This document shows positions 8,592 to 16,288 of a stretch of DNA of 64,000 bases, piece after piece; the first letter of the stretch is position 1; each line of letters opens with the position of its first letter. The stretch spans positions 1,480-65,479 of the forward strand of contig DEJQ01000033.1 in NCBI GenBank assembly GCA_002353575.1, written 5' to 3'. The notes beneath the pieces were generated by a model that was not told the DNA's origin, made no database searches, and was given only the letters and a program-made list of their open reading frames with translations. Position numbers and translations under genes: made by a program. The DNA comes from Prevotellaceae bacterium UBA2744 (lineage in GTDB: Bacteria; Bacteroidota; Bacteroidia; Bacteroidales; Bacteroidaceae).

Positions 8592-8846
8592 TTGGAAAAA
8601 TTGATGCAAGACTATAAAGATACGTTGAAACTGATTGACGGTCAAATATGCTTTGGATTCGCGCTATTGACTAGCAAACTTTTAGCTCTTGGGGTGTTGC
8701 TGATAGGGCTAAAGTATGAAAACGAAATCCAGGTATATAACGTCAACTCGTCAAAGTATGATATTGCGGACAAGAATAGGATTATTGAGGCAAATGAACA
8801 CAGCGAACCTTTCTTAATGTGGATAAATGGTGAGCCATATGTATAA
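8592..8846 (+). CDS. Hypothetical small protein (weak)
   Basis: An 84-aa frame starts with TTG at 8592, with an ATG at 8604 as alternative. It contains a hydrophobic stretch (FALLTSKLLALGVLLIGL) near residues 23-40 and a polar C-terminal half. I recognise no family. The 5' flank (about 8540-8590) resembles the flank of the DUF4062 gene (about 1990-2030), so the frame may be degenerate DNA. It is listed because nothing else explains the gap between 8473 and 8918. Confidence 0.25.
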   Translation: MEKLMQDYKDTLKLIDGQICFGFALLTSKLLALGVLLIGLKYENEIQVYNVNSSKYDIADKNRIIEANEHSEPFLMWINGEPYV

Positions 8847-8895
8847 AAACCGTTAAATTGGATACAAAAATTCGCTGTATATTGAGAAGTTTTAG

Positions 8896-8903
8896 TACTT
8901 TTG
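8896..8903 (+). promoter_or_regulatory. -7 box for the AAA_14/DUF4143 gene
   Basis: TACTTTTG matches TAnnTTTG and ends 15 nt before the ATG at 8919, giving a very short leader. Confidence 0.65.
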
Positions 8904-8918
8904 TAGAAAATTCTTATT

Positions 8919-10193
8919 ATGGAGAGAATAAATCGCAATGACTATATCGCATTGGTTTGCAGTTTGCTGGGTAAGGGCGAGGCTGTGGTGCTAACGGGTC
9001 ACCGGCGTGCAGGAAAGAGTTGTATACTGGAACTGCTGGCTGCAGAACTGTCGGAAAAGGGTAATGTCATCTACATAGATATGGAGAACCCGGAGAACGC
9101 GGACCTTGTTACTTTCCGTGAGTTGTCGGAAAGGATTAAGGTGGCCGTGGTGGAAGGCCGTAGCAACTATGTGCTGATAGACGAAGTGCAGGAGGTGGAG
9201 GAGTTTGAGAAGGCCTTGCGCTACTGGGTGAAGCAGGACGGTGTGGATGTGGTGGTGACGGGTAGTAATGCGGCTATGCTGTCGAGCGATATCGCCAACT
9301 CGTTTGCCGGACGCTATCATCGCGTTCACGTGAACAGTCTGGATTACAAAGAGTTTCTGACATTCTATGGCCTGGAAGACTCTGATAATGCTTTCTCACA
9401 GTATCTGCGCTGGGGCGGACTGCCGTTCCTGTACCGCATCCCTCTGGAGGACGAGCGCACCAGGACAGAGTATCTGGGCAGCATCTACGATACCATTTTT
9501 GTGAAGGACATCGTGCGCCGCAAGAACGTGCGCAACGTGTCGCTGCTGGACAATCTGGCTCGGTTTGTGGCTGACAACAGCGGGAAGGTATTCTCTGCCA
9601 ACAGCATTGCCAAATATTTAAAGGGTGGTGAGATGGCTGTGAGCGCCAACACGGTAGGTGAGTATATGGATGCGTTGTGCGACACATATATGATAGACCG
9701 CGTGAAGCGCTACGACATCAAGGGCAAGAGCGTTTTTGAGCAGCAGGATAAGTACTATTTTGAGGACTTGGGACTGCGGAACTATCTGTGCCGTGACAAG
9801 CGGGCTCTGGATATTGAAAAGGTGCTGGAGGGTGCTGTATATCTGAAACTCAAGCGCAGTGGCTATGAGATATATGTGGGACAGTTGAACGGTAAGGAGA
9901 TTGACTTTGTGGTTCGTAGGGGTGACGAGGTGATTTATGTGCAGGTGGCCCTACAGGTGACAGGTGAAGAAACTTACGAGCGTGAGTTGACTTCGTCGAC
10001 TTTGAACGCGACTCGGCCGTCCGAACGCAAGCGTTCACGGCGCTCGCTGCTCTCTCAGTTCGGCAACTTGAAACTGATTAAGGACAATTATCCCAAGTAT
10101 GTGGTGACGATGGACCCGAACGTGGGTCTGATTCACGATTCGGGGATCATAGCTTGTACAGCAAGGCAATTTCTCTTGAATCTTGATATTTGA
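8919..10193 (+). CDS. AAA_14/DUF4143 ATPase
   Basis: The 424-aa protein is an ATP-binding protein of the AAA_14 plus DUF4143 type, common in Bacteroidales accessory regions. Visible are the P-loop LTGHRRAGKSCIL near residue 25, Walker B YVLIDEVQEV near residue 86, VVVTGSNAAML near 110, and a C-terminal nuclease-like DUF4143 part with the core NGKEIDFVVRRGDEVIYVQV near residue 325. About 24 extra residues rich in Ser and Arg interrupt the C-terminal domain between YERE and FGNLKLI; they come from a 72-bp in-frame insertion. The molecular role of the family is not settled; toxin/antitoxin or defence roles have been suggested. Confidence 0.85.
   Translation: MERINRNDYIALVCSLLGKGEAVVLTGHRRAGKSCILELLAAELSEKGNVIYIDMENPENADLVTFRELSERIKVAVVEGRSNYVLIDEVQEVEEFEKALRYWVKQDGVDVVVTGSNAAMLSSDIANSFAGRYHRVHVNSLDYKEFLTFYGLEDSDNAFSQYLRWGGLPFLYRIPLEDERTRTEYLGSIYDTIFVKDIVRRKNVRNVSLLDNLARFVADNSGKVFSANSIAKYLKGGEMAVSANTVGEYMDALCDTYMIDRVKRYDIKGKSVFEQQDKYYFEDLGLRNYLCRDKRALDIEKVLEGAVYLKLKRSGYEIYVGQLNGKEIDFVVRRGDEVIYVQVALQVTGEETYERELTSSTLNATRPSERKRSRRSLLSQFGNLKLIKDNYPKYVVTMDPNVGLIHDSGIIACTARQFLLNLDI
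9987..10058 (+). repeat. 72-bp in-frame palindromic insertion within the AAA_14/DUF4143 gene
   Basis: Relative to the usual family sequence (YERE followed directly by FGNLKLIKDN) 24 extra codons are present. The insert is richer in G+C than its surroundings and contains the perfect palindrome GAACGCAAGCGTTC at 10023-10036. Its length is an exact multiple of three. It resembles a small palindromic element accepted into a coding region. Boundaries are inferred from family alignment by eye. Confidence 0.55.
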
Positions 10194-10241
10194 AACTTGA
10201 AATATGAAATTTGATAATAACATAGAAAAAATATAGGAGAT

Positions 10242-10334
10242 ATGAATATACTTGTAACTGGATCTGCCGGGATGATTGGCGGATATGTGGTGAGGGGGCT
10301 GATGGATGATAATCGCAAAGAAACCTTTTTTTGA
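10242..10334 (+). pseudogene. N-terminal remnant of an NAD-dependent epimerase/dehydratase
   Basis: An ATG with a good ribosome-binding site (AGGAG, about 5 nt upstream) opens MNILVTGSAGMIGGYVVRGL, the first strand and glycine-rich NAD loop of an extended short-chain dehydrogenase. The frame ends after 30 codons in unrelated sequence. The rest of the enzyme is missing. Like the cupin remnant at 6874 it preserves only the start of a sugar-locus gene. Confidence 0.65.
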
Positions 10335-10481
10335 TAACGAAGACTTCAGAGAACTTTTTGAGGCTGTTTTGGAGGTTTATCAAGGTTCAGAAGCCGCTGT
10401 CAAGCTGGCGAATATATGCTGGAAGCGTATTTGAAGTGGTTCCAGACCATGGTGTTTAAGAAGAAAGGATCAAAGGAATGA
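10306..10481 (+). pseudogene. C-terminal gene fragment with one frameshift
   Basis: A frame from 10306 (PFFDNEDFRELFEAVLEVYQ) runs to a stop at 10434. Adding one G near 10410 joins it to a second frame (EYMLEAYLKWFQTMVFKKK) that ends with a TGA overlapping the start codon of the FRG gene (ATGA). I do not recognise the protein. It looks like the 3' end of a lost gene, with coupling to the FRG gene retained. Confidence 0.4.
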
Positions 10482-11434
10482 TGGTGAATCAGCGCATATT
10501 TCCAGATGTCTTTGCAGTGTATGATTACCTGACCAAGGAGAAAGGATGGAGTTTTGGTTTCCATACGGCACCGCAGTTTGAGGTCATGACGCTATATGGT
10601 AATAGGTTGGCGGCAGCACCCATGCCGATGTCACCATTGTTTAGGGGCGAGAGTGAATTCCATGTAAAATGTTTGCCCTCTTTGTTCCGTAAGGAGTGGA
10701 CACCGCTTCAGAAATTGGAAAGGCAGATACAATTGGAAGATTTTAGGCTAATACTGCAAGTGAATCCCGAAATCAAGGACATGGAAGTGGGGGGACTGGA
10801 AGTAAACTATAACGGGTTGGCACAGCACTATGGGATTGAGACGAATATATTGGATTTGACTAACAGTTTCCTGGTGGCAGCTTTTTTTGCTACAACGACC
10901 TACGACCCTTTGATGGATGTGTACCGTCCCATATTGCATACCGTTTCATCAGGAGTGATTTATTTCTTTCCGACAGGAGATTTTATGAATTTTGGACACG
11001 AGGCTCCTATCTGGCCTATAGGTATGGAAGCCTTGAGAAGACCAGGAGAGCAACGGGGGTTTGGCATGGAAATGAATGGAAGATATCGAGACCTGAACCA
11101 TTATTCTGGGGCACATCTGTTTCGATTCTGGCATACACCGCAGGTCTCGCTCAGAGTTTGGGAGATGACGCATGGAGGATATGATCTGTTTCCGTATGAC
11201 CCTATGGCGGAAAAAGTCAGGAATATGCGGAAGTACCGAATATATAGTGAGGAAGGGCTGCGACTGGCGTTCGACAAGACGGAAATACCTGAGATGAGTT
11301 TGGAGGATGCGCGTAAGACTTTAACTCAAGATGGTTGTACGTTTGTGAATAGACTGCCGTTTGCATATACAAAAAAAGAAGTGGAATACATCAATGATTT
11401 GTTTCGGAAGATGTACCCAGGTCATTTTGAATAA
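10478..11434 (+). CDS. FRG-domain protein
   Basis: The 318-aa protein carries the FRG domain, named for its Phe-Arg-Gly motif: SPLFRGESEFHVKCLPSLF near residue 52 and LAQHYGIETNILDLTNSFLV near 113, followed by AAFFATTTYD. The later QRGFGMEM near residue 190 also fits. FRG proteins are frequent in phage-defence and mobile regions of Bacteroidetes; the biochemical role is not established. Its start overlaps the stop of the preceding gene fragment by ATGA. Confidence 0.85.
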   Translation: MMVNQRIFPDVFAVYDYLTKEKGWSFGFHTAPQFEVMTLYGNRLAAAPMPMSPLFRGESEFHVKCLPSLFRKEWTPLQKLERQIQLEDFRLILQVNPEIKDMEVGGLEVNYNGLAQHYGIETNILDLTNSFLVAAFFATTTYDPLMDVYRPILHTVSSGVIYFFPTGDFMNFGHEAPIWPIGMEALRRPGEQRGFGMEMNGRYRDLNHYSGAHLFRFWHTPQVSLRVWEMTHGGYDLFPYDPMAEKVRNMRKYRIYSEEGLRLAFDKTEIPEMSLEDARKTLTQDGCTFVNRLPFAYTKKEVEYINDLFRKMYPGHFE

Positions 11435-11549
11435 AGAAATACGGGGCTGATTCATATTTCCTGTATAAAGGAATTTCTGTCGTTTGTATTGTGTTGGGAA
11501 AGGAAATGGAATATAACGAGATATAATATAATTAATAACGCTTTTTTGT

Positions 11550-12134
11550 ATGTTTTCATTAATTCAATTACCTTATGCGATGGAGGCACTGGAGCCTGTG
11601 GTCAGTGCGCAGACGTTGTCGTTCCATCACGGTAAGCATCTGCAGGCTTACGTGGATAATCTTAACAAACTGCTTCCGGGAAGTGAGTACAATGGTATGG
11701 CACTGGAGGAAATTGTAAGACAGGCTCCTGCCGGACCTGTCTTTAACAATGCGGGACAGATACTGAACCACGAGTTGTATTTCACACAGTTTAAACCTGC
11801 CGTTGAGGGGGGGCAAGGGCCTGACGGTGCGCTTGCTGCCCAGATAAAAAAGCAATGGGGAAGTATGGAGGCATTTAAGGCTGATTTCGAGGCCAAGGGT
11901 GTCGGACTGTTTGGTTCTGGTTGGGTATGGCTATCGGCAGATTCTGACGGATCCTTGGTCATTACTCAAGAGCATGGAGCATCTAATCCTGTGGTGAGGG
12001 GCTTGAAGCCGCTGCTGACCTTTGATGTATGGGAGCATGCTTATTATCTGGACTACCAGAATCGGCGTGCTGCGCATCTCTCCGCTCTCTGGCAGATCAT
12101 CGACTGGAGCGTCATCGCTGCTCGCTATGAGTAA
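11550..12134 (+). CDS. sodB: Fe/Mn superoxide dismutase
   Basis: The 194-aa protein is an iron/manganese superoxide dismutase that removes superoxide in the cytoplasm. Metal ligands are visible: His in LSFHHGKHLQAYVDNL near residue 27, His in NHELYF near 74, and Asp and His in DVWEHAYYLDYQ near 155-159. Length is normal for the family. It stands at the boundary between the worn island and the sugar-nucleotide genes and is the first clearly core-type gene of the window. Confidence 0.95.
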   Translation: MFSLIQLPYAMEALEPVVSAQTLSFHHGKHLQAYVDNLNKLLPGSEYNGMALEEIVRQAPAGPVFNNAGQILNHELYFTQFKPAVEGGQGPDGALAAQIKKQWGSMEAFKADFEAKGVGLFGSGWVWLSADSDGSLVITQEHGASNPVVRGLKPLLTFDVWEHAYYLDYQNRRAAHLSALWQIIDWSVIAARYE

Positions 12135-12182
12135 ACTTGATAGTTTATGGTTAGTGGTTCATATTATCCATAGTACAAAGAT

Positions 12183-13439
12183 ATGAAAGAGTTCCAATAT
12201 CATATTTTCAGCCCGTATCGGGTATGCCCGTTAGGGGCACACGTGGATCATCAGCATGGACTGGTGACAGGCTTCGCTATAGACAAGGGTGTTGACCTTT
12301 ACTTCGATGTAAGAAGTAAGATGGCTGATGGCAGATGTGATCCTCATGTGCATCTGGAGTCGAGAACATTTGAAGGGATGGTTGACTTTGACATTGATGC
12401 ACCGACTCAGGTGCGTGAGCATCATTGGGGTGACTATGCCCGTGGTGCGAAATATGCGTTGCGGAAACGGTTTGAGCTGAAGCGTGGCATCGAAGGTGTA
12501 ATTCAGGGTAGTCTGCCCGTTGGTGGACTGTCTTCATCGGCAGCAGTGCTGATAGCTTATGTGATGGCTTTTGCAAAGGCGAATGATATTACGCTGCAGC
12601 CATTTGAGGTGGTGAAGATTGCATCTGAGGCAGAACGTGAGTACATCGGACTGAATAACGGTCTGCTCGATCAGGCTTGTATTGCACTATCCAAGAAGAA
12701 TCAGCTTCTATTCTTGGATTGCGATTCGAATGAGTATCGGTTGATACCTTTTGGTGGAGTTAAAACGAACACGGATAAAACGGATGAAACGGATAATAAA
12801 ACATCCGTTCAATCTGAGAAATCCGTGGTCAAATTAAAAACTAATTTGTGTTCAGACCTCCCATTCGAGATTGGTATCTTCTTCTCTGGACTGACTCGTT
12901 CGTTGGTGAACTCGGACTATAACCTCCGTGTGTATGAGTGCAAGACGGCTGCATGGAATATGCTGGCTTATACTGACCAACCACTGAAGACGTTCGACAA
13001 GACCTTCCTGCGTGATATCCCCAAGGCTACCTTTGACAAGACTCGTATTGCTATGCCTGCAAGGTTTGCTCGACGTGCGGAGCACTTTTATAGTGAGTAC
13101 CGTCGTGTGCGCCAAGGCGTAACCGCATGGGAAACGGGCAATTTGCAGCTGTTCGGAAAACTCTCTTTTGCGAGTTGTGAGAGTAGTATCCACAACTACG
13201 AGTGTGGGAGTCCTGAGCTGATTGCTATCTATGAGATTATGCGACAGTTGCCTGGAGTCTATGGTGGTCGCTTCTCTGGTGCTGGTTTCAAGGGTGCTTG
13301 CATAGCCCTTGTAGATCCTGCTTACAAGGATGACATCCAGAAAGTACTTACTGAAAGGTATCTGGAGCAGTTCCCTGAATATGAAAAAACATTCCAAGTG
13401 TTCTGGGTGAAACCGGATGACGGAGCTCGTTTTGTTTAA
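12183..13439 (+). CDS. GHMP kinase resembling plant galacturonokinase
   Basis: The 418-aa GHMP-family sugar kinase has the N-terminal motif SPYRVCPLGAHVDHQHG near residue 11 in place of the galactokinase GRVNLIGEHTDY. It has the ATP loop LPVGGLSSSAAVL near 115, NYECGSPELI near 336 and the C-terminal motif GVYGGRFSGAGFKGACIALV near 355. From memory these features (PLGAHxDHQ, YNLRVxEC, RAEHFYSE, NYECG) closely follow Arabidopsis galacturonokinase rather than galactokinase. The probable reaction is phosphorylation of galacturonate, or a related sugar acid, to the 1-phosphate. Residues about 195-226 are an extra low-complexity Asn/Thr/Asp/Lys stretch encoded by a repeat element. Confidence 0.8.
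   Translation: MKEFQYHIFSPYRVCPLGAHVDHQHGLVTGFAIDKGVDLYFDVRSKMADGRCDPHVHLESRTFEGMVDFDIDAPTQVREHHWGDYARGAKYALRKRFELKRGIEGVIQGSLPVGGLSSSAAVLIAYVMAFAKANDITLQPFEVVKIASEAEREYIGLNNGLLDQACIALSKKNQLLFLDCDSNEYRLIPFGGVKTNTDKTDETDNKTSVQSEKSVVKLKTNLCSDLPFEIGIFFSGLTRSLVNSDYNLRVYECKTAAWNMLAYTDQPLKTFDKTFLRDIPKATFDKTRIAMPARFARRAEHFYSEYRRVRQGVTAWETGNLQLFGKLSFASCESSIHNYECGSPELIAIYEIMRQLPGVYGGRFSGAGFKGACIALVDPAYKDDIQKVLTERYLEQFPEYEKTFQVFWVKPDDGARFV
12769..12842 (+). repeat. In-frame copy of the ACGGAT-type repeat inside the kinase gene
   Basis: The segment contains repeated ACGGAT words, then ATCCGTTCAATCTGAG and ATCCGTGGTCAAAT. These are the same words found at the ends of the intergenic elements at 13438-13650 and 14028-14182. 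It stays in frame and encodes about 25 polar residues missing from related kinases. Confidence 0.7.
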
Positions 13440-13650
13440 CGAACACGAATCTAACGGATAACACGGATATATGATGAGTGTTTTTATATTGATGATATGT
13501 TGAGATTATTTTGAGGTACTTCTGAAAGTGTTCTTTCAAGATACCTCCAAACAATATCAACATTTGTTCCCAACAAAGCAATCTTGAACAAGATTGTCAT
13601 CAATGTAAAAAATATCCGTTCAATCCGAGCAATCCGTGGTCAAATAGAAA
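13438..13650 (+). repeat. MITE-like element with CACGGAT/ATCCGTG termini, copy 1
   Basis: The element fills the gap between the kinase and the GxxExxY gene. Its left end carries ACGGAT-type words and its right end reads ATCCGTTCAATCCGAG then CAATCCGTGGTCAAAT, so the ends are imperfect inverted repeats. The interior includes TTTTTATATTGATGAT and a TCTTGAACAAGATTGTCATC hairpin-like stretch, partly shared with the copy at 14028-14182. No gene is present inside. Confidence 0.7.
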
Positions 13651-13654
13651 AGAT

Positions 13655-14026
13655 ATGTTGCTATACAGTGACCTTACTTATGCAATCAACGGAGCTGCGT
13701 TCCATGTTTACAACAAGCTTGGTCACGGCTTCCTTGAAGCAGTGTATCAGGAAGCACTGGAAATAGAATTCCAGAGACGCAATATTCCGTATGAGCGAGA
13801 GAAAGAACTAAAGATAACTTACGATGGTGTTGAGTTAAAACAAACTTACAAAGCAGATTTTGTCTGCTATGGAAAGATAATCATAGAACTGAAGGCGGTA
13901 AGCGCATTGGATGACGCTCATCGTTCTCAGGTCTATAATTACCTTCATGCCACAGGCTTTAAGTTGGGTTTACTCTACAACTTCGGATGCTCTGACGAAC
14001 TAGAGAAAGAAAGAATAGTAGTATAG
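13655..14026 (+). CDS. GxxExxY-family protein (PD-(D/E)XK-like)
   Basis: The 123-aa protein carries the family-naming motif GHGFLEAVYQEAL near residue 23 and the nuclease-like core KADFVCYGKIIIELKAV near residue 67, with an acidic residue and an ExK typical of PD-(D/E)XK folds. Such small proteins are widespread in Bacteroidetes near sugar-nucleotide genes; their function is unknown. It is bracketed by two copies of the same repeat element, so it may have moved as a unit with them. Confidence 0.85.
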   Translation: MLLYSDLTYAINGAAFHVYNKLGHGFLEAVYQEALEIEFQRRNIPYEREKELKITYDGVELKQTYKADFVCYGKIIIELKAVSALDDAHRSQVYNYLHATGFKLGLLYNFGCSDELEKERIVV

Positions 14027-14027
14027 C

Positions 14028-14182
14028 GACCACGGATATAACAGATATACACAGATGTTTTTATATTGATGATAAGTTTTATTTTGCATAAGTGTATTGA
14101 AAGCAATCTTTCCTAAGATTGTCATCAAAATAAAAAGAGAATCCGTTCAATCCGAGTCATCCGTGGTCAAATAAAAAAGATA
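14028..14182 (+). repeat. MITE-like element with CACGGAT/ATCCGTG termini, copy 2
   Basis: This second intergenic copy starts CGACCACGGATATAACAGAT and ends with ATCCGTTCAATCCGAG, CATCCGTGGTCAAAT. The outermost GACCACGGAT and ATCCGTGGTC are a perfect inverted repeat. It separates the GxxExxY gene from the nucleotidyltransferase. It is shorter than copy 1 inside but shares TGTTTTTATATTGATGAT. Confidence 0.75.
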
Positions 14183-14185
14183 AAT

Positions 14186-15031
14186 ATGAAATGTGTTGTA
14201 ATAGCGGCGGGCTACGCCACGAGGCTTGGGGAATTGACAAAGAACTTTCCGAAGCCATTATTGAAGATTGGAGAGAACACCATCTTGGGAAGAATGCTGG
14301 ATGATATTGACAGGATTCCTGAGATAGATGAGCATATTATCATCACAAACCATAAGTTTGCTCCGATATTCGCCCAATGGGCGAAAGACCAAGGTCAAAG
14401 GGAATTAGTCAAAGGCGAAGCAACCTCAGATCTTAGACTTCAGACCTCAGACCGTCGGTGGGTGAAGCCCATCACGATAGTTGATGATGGTACAGAGACG
14501 AACGATACTCGTCTTGGAGCTGTTAGGGATTTAATATATGCAATAAATGGAGGTGTTATTCCTGGAGATAAAGAATTTTCAATTTTCAATTCTCAATTGT
14601 CAATTATCAACGATGATTTGTTGGTAGTGGCTGCTGATAACCTGCTGTTTTTCTCCTTCCAGGAATTTGTGGACTTTGCGAAGGAGAAGCAGACGAGTTG
14701 CATTATGTGTCATGAGCAGCCATCAATAGAGAAACTGCAAAGGACTGGTGTGGTGGAATTGGATGAGAATAATAAGGTGCTGGGTATGGAGGAGAAACCA
14801 CAGGTGCCCAAGAGTCACTGGGCTGTTCCACCATTCTACATCTATCTGAAGAAAGACCTCGACTTGGTACGTCACTCAGTAGAGAATGGTTGCGGCAAGG
14901 ATGCTCCAGGTAATCTCGCTCACTATATGGTAGAGCATACCACTATGCATGCTTGGCCCATGAGTGCTGGCCGATTTGATATAGGAAGCCTCGATACTTA
15001 TTACGAGGCAGTAGAGAAATATGGAAAATAA
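14186..15031 (+). CDS. Sugar-1-phosphate nucleotidyltransferase
   Basis: The 281-aa protein belongs to the NTP_transferase family. It starts MKCVVIAAGYATRLGELT, with PKPLLKIG near residue 26 and later TIVDDGT and LLVVAADNLLFF, which holds the metal-binding Asp. It would activate a sugar 1-phosphate with UTP or dTTP. Beside the galacturonokinase-like gene the natural guess is UDP-galacturonate formation. Two segments look inserted: about residues 72-92 (with SDLRLQTSDRR) and about 130-144 (EFSIFNSQLSIIN), the latter encoded by TCAATT-type simple repeats. It overlaps the epimerase gene by 11 nt. Confidence 0.85.
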   Translation: MKCVVIAAGYATRLGELTKNFPKPLLKIGENTILGRMLDDIDRIPEIDEHIIITNHKFAPIFAQWAKDQGQRELVKGEATSDLRLQTSDRRWVKPITIVDDGTETNDTRLGAVRDLIYAINGGVIPGDKEFSIFNSQLSIINDDLLVVAADNLLFFSFQEFVDFAKEKQTSCIMCHEQPSIEKLQRTGVVELDENNKVLGMEEKPQVPKSHWAVPPFYIYLKKDLDLVRHSVENGCGKDAPGNLAHYMVEHTTMHAWPMSAGRFDIGSLDTYYEAVEKYGK

Positions 15032-16226
15032 GAAGACTATGGAAAAGATTACATTAGATAATAAGACGATATTTGTAACAGGTGCTGCCGGTTTCATTGG
15101 ATCGAACTTGGTAAAGCGTCTGTTCAAGGACGTGAAAGGTGCTACCATCATTGGTATCGACAATCTGAACGACTACTATGACGTGTCGCTCAAAGAGTAC
15201 CGCTTGAAAGAACTCGAAGACTTAGCGAACACGGATTCTTTGGATATAACGGATAATCCGTCTAATCAGTGTCATCCGTGTTCAAATAAATGGGTGTTTT
15301 TCAAGGGCGATATTGCCGACAAGCAGACCATTGACGGAATCTTTGAGGAGTACAAGCCGCAAGTGGTTGTAAACCTCGCAGCCCAGGCTGGTGTGCGTTA
15401 TAGCATCACGAATCCTGATGCCTATATTCAGAGCAATATGATTGGCTTCTATAACATTTTGGAGGCTTGCAGACACTCGATGGATGAAGTAAGATGTAAG
15501 AAGGAAGATGTGAATGCTCAGCCATCAACCATCAACCATCAGACATATCGAGGCGTTGAACACCTTGTGTACGCCTCGAGTAGTTCTGTTTATGGCGGCA
15601 ACAAGAAGGTGCCATTCTCAACGGATGACAGGGTGGATAATCCTGTCTCACTGTATGCAGCTACCAAGAAAAGCAATGAACTGTTTGCTCACTGCTATTC
15701 AAAACTGTATGACATACCCACAACAGGCTTACGCTTCTTTACGGTGTATGGTCCTGCTGGTCGTCCTGATATGGCATATTTTGGTTTTACCAACAAACTG
15801 CTGAAGGGAGAGACTATCCAGATTTTCAACTACGGTAACTGCCGTCGTGACTTTACCTACGTCGATGACATCGTAGAGGGCGTGGTTCGTGTGATGCAAG
15901 GTGCTCCAGAACGCAAGAAGGGTGAGGATGGTCTGCCCATCCCGCCATATGCCGTATATAATATAGGTGGCGGTCAGCCAGAGAGTCTGTTGGACTTTGT
16001 CCGGATCCTACAAGAAGAACTGGTTCGTGCCGGTGTTCTCCCTCAAGACTTCGATTTCGAAGCACACAAACAACTCGTACCCATGCAGCCCGGCGACGTA
16101 CCAACCACCTATGCAGATGCCACAGCCTTAGAACGTGACTTCGGGTTTACACCAAAGATAACGTTAAGAGAGGGACTGAGGAAGTTTGCGGAATGGTATG
16201 CTTCTTTTTATATGTCGAAGGACTAA
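15021..16226 (+). CDS. NAD-dependent epimerase, UDP-glucuronate 4-epimerase-like
   Basis: The 401-aa extended short-chain dehydrogenase has the NAD loop VTGAAGFIGSNLVKRL near residue 20, GIDNLNDYYDVSLKEYRL near 46 (typical of UDP-glucuronate 4-epimerases), YASSSSVYG near 187, the catalytic YxxxK in LYAATKKSNEL near 213, and RFFTVYGPAGRPDMAYF near 240. The likely reaction is interconversion of UDP-GlcA and UDP-GalA. Two extra segments are encoded by repeat-type DNA: about residues 70-90 and about 155-178. An ATG at 15039 is an alternative start. Confidence 0.85.
   Translation: MENKKTMEKITLDNKTIFVTGAAGFIGSNLVKRLFKDVKGATIIGIDNLNDYYDVSLKEYRLKELEDLANTDSLDITDNPSNQCHPCSNKWVFFKGDIADKQTIDGIFEEYKPQVVVNLAAQAGVRYSITNPDAYIQSNMIGFYNILEACRHSMDEVRCKKEDVNAQPSTINHQTYRGVEHLVYASSSSVYGGNKKVPFSTDDRVDNPVSLYAATKKSNELFAHCYSKLYDIPTTGLRFFTVYGPAGRPDMAYFGFTNKLLKGETIQIFNYGNCRRDFTYVDDIVEGVVRVMQGAPERKKGEDGLPIPPYAVYNIGGGQPESLLDFVRILQEELVRAGVLPQDFDFEAHKQLVPMQPGDVPTTYADATALERDFGFTPKITLREGLRKFAEWYASFYMSKD
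15227..15290 (+). repeat. In-frame copy of the ACGGAT-type repeat inside the epimerase gene
   Basis: The segment begins GAACACGGATTC, includes AACGGATAATCCGT and ends CATCCGTGTTCAAAT, giving perfect ends GAACACGGAT / ATCCGTGTTC. It encodes about 21 residues between the conserved parts YRLKELED and WVFFKGDIAD. Confidence 0.75.
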
Positions 16227-16288
16227 TGTCAGATAATTGCAGTAGAACAGATATGATGTACTCCCGTTAGGTGTAAAATATATTAAGG

